Origin: Cadophora sp. MPI-SDFR-AT-0126
Lineage: Eukaryota; Ascomycota; Leotiomycetes; Helotiales; Ploettnerulaceae
Length of the DNA stretch: 64,000 nt
Direction of reading: 5' to 3'
NCBI GenBank assembly: GCA_020747065.1
Contig: JAGMVK010000009.1
Span: 186,001-250,000 of the forward strand
This document shows positions 48,139 through 60,905 of this stretch, in pieces (position 1 is the first letter of the stretch; the number at the start of each line of letters is the position of its first letter). Under the pieces are notes generated by a model, which was not told the DNA's origin, did no database searches, and worked only from the letters and a program-made list of their open reading frames with translations. Both the position numbers and the translations under genes were made by a program.

Positions 48139-49059
48139 CTACCCTCGACTCTGCAGGTAGATATTGTCATCCTTGCTATCGTTCGCCAGCTTTCCCATGG
48201 CGAAGTGTGGAGGAAAGACATCCCCAGCATGAATGACGTGAAACATAACCTGGACAACGAACATCGGGAATGCATCGAAGAGATACATGTAGACCTCATG
48301 ACTTGCCAAATACCCAGAATGCCCCTGACCAAATTCGATGACTCGGAAGATGCATCTCAAGATAATCAATCCAGCTGCTGCGAAAAGAAGTTTCAGAAGA
48401 GCCACCCAGGTTCGCTTTCCGTAAGTCGGAACAGTGTGACGTGCTGGGGAGTTCCTCATCCTCTTGAAGAATATCAAGGATACCAGGAGAAAGAAGCCGA
48501 AGAATAGGAGTTGGACAAACAGTCCACCGAGCATGACCTTTTGCCCCATATCTGCCATGGATTCCTGCGCCATCATACCGCCACCTCCTGACTGGAGTAA
48601 GAATGCAGCCACATCTCCTGTCACAAAGATCTTGGTGACGCGTGTTGGTCGAATAATTGAGGCCTTCGGGCTGTCGACCAGGATAACAATGCGACCAAAT
48701 ATCATGTATAGAGTAGCGGCGTACAGTGATGGCGGAAGGATGATGAAAAGCGATTGGGCAATGTATGGCATCAGAGAACTAGGATCTTTGGTCGAGAAAT
48801 ATCTGGCAACATAACCAAGTGTCATCACTAAGCATGTCAGTCAATGGACCGAGCAGTGGACTTTGCAAAACTTACTGACTGACCCCACCACTAGAGGTGT
48901 GTAAAACCATGTCTTCTTTCGAATCATCTGAAAGATGTGGTATATCGCACTTCCGCCGAAGAGGATAGCTACTGCGATGCATATGGCGCTGTTCGGCTTG
49001 TATGGATATATTCCGTTGGTGGATTCGTCTGCCGTCGCCGTCGTATTTCCCGCGGCCAT
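48139..49059 (-). CDS. RTA1-like seven-helix membrane protein
   Basis: This belongs to the fungal lipid-translocating exporter/RTA1 family, linked to resistance to membrane-active compounds and sphingoid bases. Exon 1 starts at 49059 (MAAGNTTATADESTNGIYPYKP) and ends ...PLVVGSV. A short intron (GTAAGT...GCTTAG) leads to MMTLGYVARYFS. Family marks are YIAQSLFIILPPSLYAATLYMIFGR, TGDVAAFLLQSGGGGM and ILRCIFRVIEFGQG followed by SHEVYMYLFDAFPMF. Seven hydrophobic helices are visible, and the C-terminal tail is short and polar. Predicted ~288 aa. Confidence 0.94.
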
Positions 49060-52000
49060 GATGACTGCGACCTACTGGGCTGGATATGACTGCAAAATTG
49101 TGTAGGTATGGCTTTTAACTCAGAGTGACTGCCTGGTGATGGGAAAATCTGAAATGAACCTGTCACTGACAGGTACGCTGCGTGATCGTAAATCAGAAAC
49201 GATTGGGCTGATTGGTGGAGCGAAAGTGTTTCCGACGAGAAGAGCTGGACCGGTAGAAGGATTTCTGCCGCTTGTTAAGTTGAGGAGAAGATAGACTGTG
49301 TTCAAATTGTAGTCGAGAATTGGGTATAGAGTTTATATGTTGCGGAAAAGTTCTCCTGAATGCCAATGTTACCAAGGTGATCTTCGAGTCAATAGAATGT
49401 AAACAGATAAAACGCGCCAGCCATATCGTATCGAATCCCCCTTCTCATACGACGTTACGGATAATGGCACAGCCCTAGAAACGGGCACTCAAAGGAGGCA
49501 AGGCAGACTTTTGGGCCCACTTCAATTTCCTGAAGTGTGAGCAGCCTCATTCCCAAACATGGGTGTATTTTCTCTCGGAGGTCGACGACAGGCTCAACCA
49601 TGCTGAATATCCAATCAATCCGTCTGCATCATTCATTCTGGGGCTGAGGCGTGGACTGGAGAAGAAGGGTTGTAAGACGCGAATGCATTTTGGTGAACAT
49701 GGGTCCCTCAAAATAGTCAAGCGAGGACCCAGGAGGCGTGGAGGGTCCTTAGAGTGATTAGAGATTTAGCTCCCGTGCAATACGGCGTATCGACCAACCA
49801 CCTTTATGAAACGTCGAATTCTGCTTCTTCAGCCTCGTGTCGCCTCAGCGACCGATGATAAGAATCAGAATTTTATGCATACGTATTCATTGCAAAAGTA
49901 TGTCTGGGCAGTTTCTTTTTTTTTTTTATGTTATGGAGTAAAGTCTACCACCTGGCGCTGATATAATGCGGTCTTCCAGTCTGTGGAGAGTTGATAGGCT
50001 GGAGGCCATCAACCGTATTCGCCTATCGCGTTCTCTGAATACGACCGTCGAGGCGAGCGATCAGAACTGATACTAATACGGGACAAATTCATAATACGGC
50101 GTAACGACGGTCGGTAACAATTCCATCCTCCACCTTACCGTACCCATTTAAAATCTCGCTTCTGTTGTCTTGAATGCACAGCCTACAAGTAAACATTTAT
50201 GGCCATTTCCCAAACACTTTTGACCTCCTCAATCTGTACAATTGCAGCGTCAGCTGAGAATGTAGCATTTCTCACTCACGGACTCCAGTGTGATGAAGTC
50301 AAGCAAAATTGTAGCAGATGCGACACGCGAAAGAGTTCGTACCGAGACACAACGCCGATTCAGTTCACCTAGGCACATTCCAATCATTCACACAGGGTCG
50401 GATCAAAAGTTGTGAACTCTTCACACAACCAATTTCCAACTGCTTGGTAGCTTCCGAACCCCCGCAACAGAATGCCCCAAGACTCAGGATAATTTTCCCT
50501 TTCGCTGGTTTTGTTTTAGTCTGCGAACTTGAGTAATTGCTGCTTTGACTTGAGCCGAGGGTGAGCATGCCGGAGCAGAGCCTGAGCAAGCCTGAGCAAG
50601 CCTGGAAAAGGCACTGCATATCGTGGCACTGCGGAGTTCTTGCTCAGCCTCGGACACCTCCAAGTCATTCGTACTACAGTGCAATCCCATTTCAAGAGAT
50701 ATACGAATGGATTGGCGAAAGGAGGATATGCTTTGGTCGTTTCTTCCCCGGCTCGCTTCGAAAATGGACATTAGACCCAAGGCTTGAATGATAGTCGAAG
50801 ATATGGAGCCTTGGTCGCTCGCTCATAACCGCTCTGGCTCTGGCTCCTCTTCTACCTCTAGCGCAGCGCTCCTACGCTTCCAACCACATTTCCGCTTGAC
50901 CTTGATGTCGGTGCGGATGAGAGAGTTGCGTTCTTGAGGGCACAGTTGACGCAAGTCTAGTCAGCCTCGAGTACAAATGGTGGGTTCGCTAACGACCTAC
51001 CAAGATCTAGCTGACTACTGGATCGCGTTCCTATGCCTAGATACGGCCTAACGTGGATAATCGAAATACAGGATTGGGATAGGTAGGGAGTTGAAAGTTG
51101 AATCGGACTACTGCAAGCCGTATCCACTTTGTGTCACCTATCCTACGCCATGCTTCCTCACTTTAGTATTATCAGAAGGACATTAGCGGGGAAGTCGTGG
51201 GCGATCATCTCGAAATTGTAGGATGATTCGAAGATGAAATACCTACTTCATAGAAAGTGCCGAAATGTCGCGTCGCGGCAAATACCCCGCATATGCGTAT
51301 TGACGACGTCATCGGGAGCAATCCGCGGAAGCCTCCACTCCACCCAATATATATATATATAAATGCTTTCTTACACTTAAATTCTAAATTCTTAAGAACA
51401 CGTTTTCAAATATGTCAGACGGATTATATCGAAGAACAGAGGATCCTCAAAAGGTGGACAGCTCACGAGCAGATGCCGAGTGGAAGGCTGATTCTGGCCT
51501 TAAAAATCTAGTTCACGGTGCGGACGAGCAGGTCAGTTCGTTGCAATTCAAATGAGTTACTGGTAATTATTGATATTGTCTCAGGGTTCTGAAGTGGACC
51601 GCTCAGCCAAAGCAGCCATATTCCCAGATAGAGATTTTCAAGATCATTCCGCAAGTTGTGGCGGAAGTCGAGGAATTAAAGGGCTGACTGGTAGTGGGAA
51701 AGGACCACAGCATCCTGAAGAATGGATGCCGAAGGGAAGGAAAAATGCGTGAAATTGAATATATAGGCGATCATTGTTCCTCTTATATCACGGGATAGTT
51801 GTCACTAGAGAATACACTTCCTCTGCCCCCCAATGAATATTGATTTGGACTAGTTGCAAGTAGAATATATATCAGACTTGTAGCCTTGGAGCATTTCCGC
51901 GTCTTGGAACGGAGAACGGAGAACGGCAAGTAATGAAACAGCAACAGACAGGCGCGAATGGTGTCGGCATTTTGAGGTATCCCCATCGCGCCCCTCCCAT

Positions 52001-52374
52001 CACATCCCTTACGATAAGCATGCGATTCATAGACCCAGATCATGCTGTACGTAGTACCTACCTAGGTATGGCTCTGCGACCTGACGGAGGAATGATCCCC
52101 GGACACTATCCGTCAAGGTGCGGAAAAACGACTTTTAGTGTCGTGGTACCATACCCCAACTAGCCCTAATTGAGTCTTTCGTCGCAAAGCAATACTATAA
52201 ATCCAGAAATAAAACTTTTACTTTTTACTTTTATAGATTCAAACGCTCGAATGCACTTGATTTTACGTATAAATTTAGGCCTTCAAATATTAATTGTGTA
52301 TTGAACAATAATAATCTATCGTTATTGTAATTTGGCGTTAAAAGTCGTAAGAGAATCTGCACTTGAATGAATAC
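49060..52374. other. 3.3-kb gene-free flank of repeat block
   Basis: No gene is recognised. The stretch holds a poly-T run near 49915-49927, a short GCCTGAGCAA tandem near 50579-50606, a (TA)n run near 51347-51361, and rising AT content from about 52150 toward the nested transposons. Confidence 0.45.
50579..50606 (+). repeat. Short tandem repeat GCCTGAGCAA
   Basis: The unit GCCTGAGCAA is present about 2.5 times in a row. Confidence 0.6.
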
Positions 52375-52376
52375 TA

Positions 52377-52420
52377 ACGTCTAACACCCCCTTTCCGACC
52401 ACCCCCACATTCCGGCCACC
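52377..52420 (+). repeat. Left terminal inverted repeat
   Basis: GC-rich terminus with C-runs, identical by eye to the reverse complement of 60906-60949 over about 44 bases. Confidence 0.88.
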
Positions 52421-52610
52421 TTTTTACACTAAAACTCACTATTTCTAATATTTAATAATTAGATTATTTATTAATAAAAAACCTTCAAATTAAAAAACTG
52501 GATTATTTATTACTCGGGCTTTACAATTCCCAAATTTTATTTATTTTATATTACGTAATATTATAAGATAAGTATTTGAAGTCTCAAAAATTTATCGCTA
52601 ACAAATTTAG

Positions 52611-52832
52611 TGTAACGACACAATATTACTAAGTGCAGTATCAAGTATAGGAGTAAGAGGGTAGGTAAATAGTAATATTATAGGTCTAGTACGAAGGAAA
52701 TAAGAAGGTAAGGAGCCCTTACAGGGGGAGCAGTCCTATATATACACGAATCTAGTCCGGCTTCCGTCTAGTAATATTCCGGCTAAACCTAAGTACCCCT
52801 ATTTCTAGTACTTCCGTTACTTTAATGTTATA
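52611..52832 (-). repeat. Left LTR (3' LTR of element)
   Basis: 222 bp, starting TGTAACGACA and ending GTTATA (ancestral ...TACA). By eye it differs from the other LTR at about 20 positions, all transitions. Confidence 0.9.
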
Positions 52833-52848
52833 TTACCTCCCTCTTATA
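52833..52848 (-). other. Polypurine tract
   Basis: The minus-strand purine run directly upstream of the 3' LTR would prime plus-strand synthesis and fixes the element's direction. Confidence 0.6.
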
Positions 52849-53279
52849 AGAGAGCTTACCCCTAAGCTCTAAATCGTATTTCCACGTAGAATTATCGTTA
52901 TATAAAACAGTAGAGATATACAGCTTTAGTAGGGAGATTCCGGAGGAAGTATTAATCCGGTAGTGCTAGTTAATAATAATAGTAGTAGTAAGCGAGGTAG
53001 TAACTTAACTGTAAAGCTGTCCGAAAGGCGTCCGAACTAGGTCTAGTGAGGCTATAATTACTTACTATTATGCGTGTTATAGTACTTAATAGCGCAGATC
53101 TCCAGAATTCTGACTTTCTTCTTTAAATAACTATAACTTTAAGCTTTATAAGCGAACCTTATATATAGAGATTTATCGATCTATATATATTACTAATACA
53201 TTTTAATAGTCTGTATTAAATAAAATAAGTAATTCAAGAGTAAGTTAAGTTCTGAATTCCTAGTAGTTCAGCGGTAATT

Positions 53280-54100
53280 CAGAGTTAATTCAGTGTATTA
53301 ATATAAATAGTACCTGCTCTAACCCCTGTTAACGCCCTTAAGTCCGCCTACTGTAAGTATTATATCCGATACGTCCGCCTACTCGCTACGAAACTAGACT
53401 ATATTTGCGAGTTTAATAGCGCTAGAAGCAAGAAGTGTATATACTATAAGAAGTAAGTAGAAAAGTGTAATCCTATAAGTACTCCCTATTTCCTTTTCCT
53501 AAATCCCTAATTATTATAAATATAGTCCGATTATGATCCGGATAAGCTAAAGTACTGATTTCTGTACTAGATTCCGTACTATATAGCTAAGAAATATTAT
53601 AAGCTCTCCCTCGCTATTACTACTAAAGATAATAAGGGTATTATTTCTGCCTCTTAAGAGATTAATACCGGATTACATGTTACTACTACTAATGCCCCTA
53701 AGATATAGGGTAAGCTATAATTAGAGTTATTAGAGGAAACCCGTGCTCTTCGCCAAGCTATTACGGATCTAGCTATATAATAAGCTATAGGTTATCCCCT
53801 TTTCTTTTTATCTTTTTACTTTTACTATATATTTCGCTTATAAATCTCTTAATTTAAGATAAAGATATAGTTCTAGATATACTTATTTTCCCCTAAGTAA
53901 GATTAGAATAACTTTCAATTAACGTATAAATAGGATCTAGTTTTAGCCCTAAGCTAAATCCAAGAGAAGATTACCGCTAGTGCTACTAAGGTAGCTAAGA
54001 CTATTCGTTGTAGTAGTATTAAGCGTAAGAGAGTAAAGGAGGAGAAGAAGGGGGAGGAAGAGTTACTAGCCTGTTTCCGAGTAACTTAAAGTAGTAGACG
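53280..54100 (+). pseudogene. Decayed Cys-rich ORF opposite to pol
   Basis: On the plus strand, antisense to gag-pol, a frame reads ...RYVRLLATKLDYICEF and then NSARSKKCIYYKK, an in-frame TAA (probably former CAA), then VEKCNPIS. The Cys spacing is like a small zinc-binding cluster. Farther on are Lys/Arg/Glu-rich blocks (around 53990-54060). It lies between the integrase region and the 3' LTR. Identity unknown and strongly mutated. Confidence 0.4.
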
Positions 54101-54799
54101 CCTTAGTAGCGCAGGGAAGGAAGAGAAGATTCTAAATAACTTAGAATAGGGGGAGAATAAGCCCTGTTTCGGATTAGCTTCGTTATTAGTTCTTCGTAGC
54201 TATACCTTTAGTTAGACTTCTTATATAGGAGTAGTCCCTTATAGTAAAACTAATAAGATATTCTAGCTAAGGTATAATCGTAAGATCGCAGTGTTAGTAC
54301 TTTAAATTAGAGGGTATTTAAATAGTCTAAATTAAACCTTATTTTACTATCTTACTAACTGGTCTATTATCTTCTAAGTGACTATAGTCGTCTTCTCTAT
54401 TTTCCTATGTAACTAACTATTTAGGTAGGTTTCAGGGTAGTTCTAGAGCAGAAGAATTAACTTAGTAAAAATCTCTTAACTTATAAGGCGACCCTATTAA
54501 ATTAGATATATTATACTATATAGTATTAAGATTATGGCTTACCTAACTAACTTAATACTTTAAGGTATTATAATATAATCGTAATATAAGAACTTCTTAC
54601 ACTTCTTATTCTTCTTAACCTTTAATTATCTCAGGAGGGTTTCAGGACTATTCCTAACTAAGTAAGAGGTTATTTAGGTCCCGGAATAACAGCTCAGGAA
54701 TAAATATATTATAAATATTCGATCTTGTAAGTAACTAGAGCTAGTAAGAGTTCCTTACTTAATATAGAATTTCAAATAGCCCTTCCTATTAATTACTGA

Positions 54800-56000
54800 G
54801 CTTATGACTTAGTTAGTAGCTTTTAAGGTTCTTAGTAGATAAGTACACTTTATTACTTACTTAGAAATCGATAGGTCTGCAGTACTAGTTTACAGCTTTT
54901 ACTATGCGATCCTATATAGCTTATATATTCGATTTAGCTAACTCCTACGCCTCTCTTATACGTTCTACTACTACTTTAGTATTATAGTAGTTAAGTCTTT
55001 CTAGAGGAGTAGTAGCTTTAAGAGAGTTCTAATCCTAACTATTCCTCAGATCTAATCCGAATTTAAGCTAGTATAAGGCTATACTAATAAAAGTATAAGG
55101 AAGGGTTATCTAGGCTCGATCTATTAATAGAATTAGTTCGCTCTAGTTATCTTAGTAGAAGTTAATAAATAGCTGTAATCTCTAGTTAATATACTTGTTT
55201 ATAATCTCCGTCTAGCTATTAGTCTCCTTATAATATACTATAGAAAGCTTAACTTTAATACTGATAATCTAGCAGAACTCTTTCTAAAATAATAAGATAA
55301 ACTATAGCCCTTAATCTAATATAATTAACTCTAGAATATATCTAAATTAGTAGATCTACTAGATAAAGAGTTTAGTAGTACTGTGTGCGTTAATATCTTA
55401 GTAGTAAGGAATTATCACGGAATCCTTTCCTAAGTAATTAATAAACACTAGGATTCTATTATAACTATACTTATCCTTTAGGAAGTCCTTATAATCTATA
55501 TATAAATACTGTATAGGATAACTTGGAATTAGTAGTAGGTAGAGAAAGCCTTATTATTTAGAATACTTAGAGTACGAGAATTAATAAGCTCAGTAATTTC
55601 TTATGTACTAATTGCAGTCCGAACTTATTCCGACTTAGTAGTACTTCAGGGCCAGGAGTTAATATGTCTTTAACCTACTAAGGTAAGTAATAGATAGCTA
55701 GTCGTGCACTTCTTTAATTAACTTAGTGTAAAGGAGAGTATTACGTTATACGTAGAATCGATTTTTAAAGAGTAGGAGTCTATCCTTAATCGAGTAGTCT
55801 TTAGGTAAGGATTTTCATATATTAGTAAAGGTAGTATAATTATCCTAATAAAGCTTTTTAATAAGGTTAAAAGAGTCTAGGGGAGTATTCAGAGGAGCTT
55901 CTATCTCAGTAGTAGTTAGTAGTAAGAGAGATACTATAACTACGGAGGAAATAAACTATTCCACTAGCTTAGAATTAATATAAGGGTTAAGTCTTCCTAG
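54800..56000 (-). pseudogene. Integrase region of the retroelement
   Basis: Minus-strand reading near 55150-55260 gives YYKETNS, stop, TEIINKY and then RLQLFINFY, the equivalent of the conserved YHPQTDGQTERVN...YLRCFVNYQQD block around the third catalytic acidic residue. The stop stands where Gln of GQTE is expected (CAG to TAG). Limits are approximate. Confidence 0.65.
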
Positions 56001-56559
56001 TGCTAGTAGGGTTTAGCTCTGATTATCTTTCTAGACCTATTTCTATACTTCTAAATCCTGCTCCTAATAGCTTAAGATATCCGCTCTCTAGTTATCTTTA
56101 CTAAGGGTATATATAATTTAGAAGTTAAAGTTAGAGAGAAATTCTATCTAATAAGCTTACTTAGTAGTAAGTACTTTAGTAGTTATAAAGTACTCTAGAG
56201 AGTAGTAGTCCGAATATACCTCGATTCTATTCTAAAGGGATATTAACTCTAGGCGCTACTTATAAAAGCTTTTTATAATAGTATATAATTCTTTATCGTG
56301 AATTTCTTAGTTTAATTCGTAACTATTAAGTATATATAAATAGAATCTAAGTAAGTACTATTATTTATTATTGTACTATTATAATACTACTTCAGCGATT
56401 ACCTCGTTAGAAGTATTTATTTCTAGCTTAGTAGGTAATTCCGGCTGGAAATAGTAAATCCGTTGAATTAATAGTAATTACTTTCAGAGCTCTTTAAACG
56501 TAACGCGATACTCTTCTATTTAATTCCAGGCTACTATAGGTTAAGTAAGTGTAGATAGA

Positions 56560-57300
56560 GGTTTAGTAATAAGCCTGAAGTTATGTATGAATTATTAGTA
56601 AAAACTATAGAACTCTAAGTACAACTTAACAGCTATTATAGTCTTAAGGTACTTCTAATTACGTAGTAGTTCAATCTTCTCCGGATCTACCTTAATACCC
56701 TTAGTAGTTACTATATAGCCTAGGTACTTAGTGCGAGTAATATAGAATTCGTATTTCTTAATATTAGCTTATAATTCAGCTTCTATTAAACGCTTTAGTA
56801 CAGATTCTACGTAGGCTTAGTATTCCCCTATAGATTCGGAGTAGATTAGGATATCGTCTAAGTAAGCTATATAGAAGTTATCTAAGTAGTTAAGGAGTAC
56901 GTCGTTTATATAACGTTAGTATATACTAGGTCTATTACAAAGGCTAAATAGTAGTACTTTACACTTATATAATCCGTATCTAGTCCAAAACGTAGTATAC
57001 TCCTTAGAGGCTAGGTCTATGCGGATATAGTTAAAGGCGGCTCGAATATCTAATTTTATAAATATATTTATATTTAATACTCTAGTAAGGAGCTCGTTGA
57101 TTTAAGAGATTAGATAAGTATCTTTCCGTATAAGGGTATTTAGCTTCTAATAATTAATACAGAATCGTAAACCTCTATTAAGCTTTTTAATAAAGAGTAC
57201 AAGTAATATAAATAAGCTCTAGCTCAACTTAATAAAACTCTTATTTAAATTCTCTAAGAGGTACTCCTTTATTACTTTAAGCTCCTCTGTTAATTAATAG
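56560..57300 (-). pseudogene. Reverse transcriptase region of the retroelement
   Basis: Minus-strand reading across 56853-56864 gives YLDD within FYIAYLDDILIYS, the catalytic box of Ty3/gypsy reverse transcriptases. It is followed by KYEFYITRTKYLGYIV and GIKVDPEKIELL, equivalents of the conserved K-C-x-F/YLG-I-V/G-x-x-x-DPEK motifs. The Tyr in KYEF replaces the usual Cys (TGC/TGT to TAT). Limits are approximate. Confidence 0.8.
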
Positions 57301-58417
57301 TAAAGAGGAGAGTAAGTATTAGGTAGTAGCTCCTTAAGATAAATCTTATAATTATAATATTAATAAGGTAGAAGAGTATCTATATCTTTCTTAGAAAATA
57401 TTAACTTTAAGTATTAGTACTATTTCGGAAGCTTTTCAGATAGGAATCAGGTAGTATTAGGATCTTCTAGTTTATACTATTCCTATAAGATACGGTTTAT
57501 CTTATAGATACTAGTTTAAAAGAACTTAGTATCTTTATATTTCATGTTAAAATAGAAAGTATTTACACTAATCTCGTAAATAAATATAGATATAAGTAAT
57601 GTCTTTAATAGTTTATATTTTAATTTCCGGACCTATAAAGGTCCTTTACTTATAGAGGATAATATTAAAGTTAATTCAGGAGTAACTCGAAGGAGATATT
57701 CTTCTAGTATTTAAACTATAAAAGGGAGATATTTTTGTTATATCTTATCCTTTTAGATTACTAGATCTCTATAGTTTATATCGCTCTAGTAGTCTTGTTG
57801 TAGAGGGAGCTACGTATATAGAAAAGGTAAGACTAGCTCTTGAGACTATTATTTAGTAAGTAGATAATCAAATAGCTATAAAAATCGATTCTAGTCTATC
57901 CATAACTTAAGATAGAATCGATATATCTATTTAACACTTATTATTATATCTTACTTTCCTAGGTTAAGGATTATAAAGGAATAGTTATATACGCGTTAAC
58001 TATTAATTATTAAGTATAAACGCATATAATAAGTGGTATAGCTTCTAACTAAGCTCTAAAAGCCACGGATTAGTACTATATATAGGAGGGGCTGAATCTT
58101 CACTCCTAACGCCCTTAAAAGATGTATAGATATAGTCCGATTTATAAAGAGATAACTATTTACTCTAGTATCTACTAATACAGAGAGTATAATTCCTAAT
58201 CTATTTATACTAAGTGTATAATTAACTATAAACTGCTTCCCTTCTATTAGAGAATTCAAATCAAGTTTTAATAGATTATATTTACGTAAGCTTAAGAAGA
58301 AATCTTTCCCTAGGCCTCTTTGTTTTCCTATACTTAATCTTCCTTACTCTCTACTATCTCTTTAGTATTATTATTAACTTCCTCCTTATTAAGGACCTAG
58401 ACCTTAGCTGATTTAAG

Positions 58418-58462
58418 ATAGTTTAACTTATAGTATCTAAACTTTCCGCACCTATAATACTT
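58418..58462 (-). pseudogene. Gag zinc knuckle with three mutated ligands
   Basis: The minus strand reads KYYRCGKFRYYKLNY. Aligned to the CCHC knuckle (CxxCxxxGHxxxxC), the first Cys is Tyr, the Gly is Arg, the His is Tyr and the last Cys is Tyr; one Cys survives. All are single G-to-A or C-to-T transitions. Confidence 0.7.
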
Positions 58463-60155
58463 CACTTATAAGTCGCTAAAACCTCCCTAAGGTTCCTACG
58501 TACCCTCCCGATATAGTAAGGTAGGAGTTACGAAGGTCTATAGTATTAAGTAGTAATAGAAGAGAGCGTTAGGAGAAGAAGTAAGTTTAAGTACTAGTTA
58601 AGAAATAAGTAATCCGGAAGTCTTCTAAAAGGGGCCCGACTTAGCTACCTTCCGGGGAGAGTCTGATTTACGAAGGCTAGTAAGAGACAGATTAAGTTAT
58701 GTATTTCGTCGCCTATTAGTATTAATTAAAATAAGATAAATTACTATCGCTGTATAGTTGTCTTACTATAAGCTCTTAACTAACGTAGTAGTAGCACGAA
58801 GCTAGGGGGTGATTTTAAGCTATATAAAGAAGAACTATTCTATATAAGCTATATTTCCTTAGATTACGGTATTCTGGAATCTTGTACGAAATTAGGTAAA
58901 GGTTTCGCGTATATAGTCTAGTTCTTATATATTTATATCGAAGAACTTAGTATAAGCCTCGTAGGCTTTATTTCTAGTAAGAAAGTAAGTCTCTAGTAAA
59001 GAAATTATTTCCTAGGCTATCCGGAACGTATTAGTTTCGGATAAGTATTAAAGCTCTAGGTAAGAGCGAGCTAAGCTAGTAGTCGATCTCTACACTAAAG
59101 CTTACTATACTCGAGCGTCTAAGTAAAGACTCACGTTAACCTCTAATTAATCTTTAACTGAAGCTTTCTATTACTTAAATATTAAGTTAATTCCTTTATC
59201 TAAGGGAGAGATCTTTTCTATAAGCTATACCTTAGGTCCTTAAGGGGCATCTGATTCCGCCTTATATATAGTAAGAGGGGTATTTTCTGGCTTAAACAGG
59301 GTACGTCTACTCTAACTTATTAATTCGTCTCTTTCCATTAATTAAATAATCAGCAGTAAGGTTCTAAGGGGAATTAAGGTAGGATTAGCGGAGGGTACTA
59401 CTAGCGTAGCTTGAGCGGAAATTAGTAATTACTCGATACGAGCTAAGGAGGCCTCTTAAGTACGATTTTAATTCTCTATAAATTAGATAATTCCTCTTAA
59501 TACGTCTAGGTCACTAAAGTCTCTCTTATCTTGGTTTACGCGACCTTTACCTTTATTACCTCGAGTCCTGCGGCTAGAAAAGCTTCTAGCTAGAGTTAAA
59601 GAGTTAAGAGTGTTATTAGTAGCTCCGCTAGACAGACCTACCGTGTTAGTAGTATCTATAATAGGAATAGGAGAAGATTTAAGCGTGATTCGAGTTAGTC
59701 CCGAAATAGGGGTTCTAGGAGTGTTAAGGGGATACTTCGTAATTTCCTAGTAAGGGATATTAGTATTAAAGTAGTTTTTATACGCTGTAACTCTATAGGT
59801 AATAGGAGTTACGCGGTTACGTTCTAAAGGGGAATAAAGGTAGTTTAAGAGAGTTTTATAAACTTAAGGATTCCAGTAGCAGTAGTTATGATATCTTAAA
59901 TTTATCTATAGCAGCCTCTATACGAAGGGGGTTATTTAGAGTCTCCGTTAATAAAGACTACTTTACTCTGATTATACTGATTTACAACAAGTAGAACTAA
60001 ACCCTAGTTCATTAGTTCGTTCAGGAGATCTCTGGAATCCTAACTCTTCGAGGATAGTAATTAAGGGCGATTCGGATAAGAATCAGTCGACTATATCTTC
60101 TAAGTAGTGGGATATTATATAAGCTGTCCCCGGCGGGAGTAACCTTCTTATTTAA

Positions 60156-60377
60156 TATAACGATATAATATTATTAAGTACAGTATCAAGTATAGGAGTA
60201 AGAGGGTAGGTAAATAGTAATATTATAGGTCTAGTATAAAGGAAATAAGAAGGTAAGGAGCCCTTATAGGGAGAGCGGTCCTATATATATATGAATCTGG
60301 TCCGGCTTCCGTCCAGTAATATTCCGGCTAAACCTGAGTACCCCTATTTCCAGTACTTCCGTCACTTCAACGTTACA
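60156..60377 (-). repeat. Right LTR (5' LTR of element)
   Basis: 222 bp, starting TATAACGATA (ancestral TGTAACGACA) and ending CGTTACA. No indels relative to the left LTR. Confidence 0.9.
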
Positions 60378-60905
60378 TTTAGTGTAAAATCGACTTTTTT
60401 AATTTTTTTTAATAACTTTAGCAATTATTATTATAAATAGCTAAAACTTAATATATAGTTATATTATATATATATTATTAAAGTATTAAAATTTAAAAGT
60501 ATTTATATTAGTAATTATTAAATTATTAAGTAAAATATAAAATCTTATACAAAAATTTAGTTATTACTTAATTTTTTAAAAATCACTAATCTAAATACTT
60601 TTAAACTTATAAAACTTAATATTATATATATAATATATATCATATTTAACTTTTAGCTACTTCTAATAATAATTACTAAAGTTATTAAAAACTTTAAAAA
60701 AAATCGATTTTACACCAAATTTGTTAGGGAGATTTTTTTTAAGACTTCAAATACTTATCTTATAATATTACGTAATATAAAATAAATAAAAATTAGTTAT
60801 ACAAAAGAACATATAAAAAATAATCTAAATCCTTAATTTTAGCTTATTTTATTAATAAATATCAAAAATATTAGTTACTAAAGTTAGTGAGTTTTGATGT
60901 AAAAG

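Larger units (their letters stand above)
52611..60377 (-). mobile_element. Decayed Ty3/gypsy LTR retrotransposon
   Basis: The element is 7,767 bp with 222-bp direct repeats at both ends. A polypurine tract (minus-strand AAGAGGGAGGTAA, 52833-52848) lies just inside the left LTR, so transcription ran on the minus strand and the right LTR is the 5' one. Reading minus-ward I can trace a degraded gag zinc knuckle, a reverse transcriptase with YLDD and part of integrase, in the order gag, RT, integrase. Stops are everywhere and the base composition is TA-rich. The order RT before integrase and the 5-bp target duplication place it in Ty3/gypsy (Metaviridae-like), not copia. It is not active. Confidence 0.9.
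52606..60382. repeat. TTTAG target-site duplication (outer limits)
   Basis: TTTAG stands at 52606-52610 directly before the left LTR and again at 60378-60382 directly after the right LTR. It is a 5-bp duplication as made by Ty3/gypsy integrases. Confidence 0.88.

Noticed and set aside
51347..51361. (TA)n run as an origin or promoter
   Set aside because: Simple dinucleotide repeat with no gene or other signal attached.
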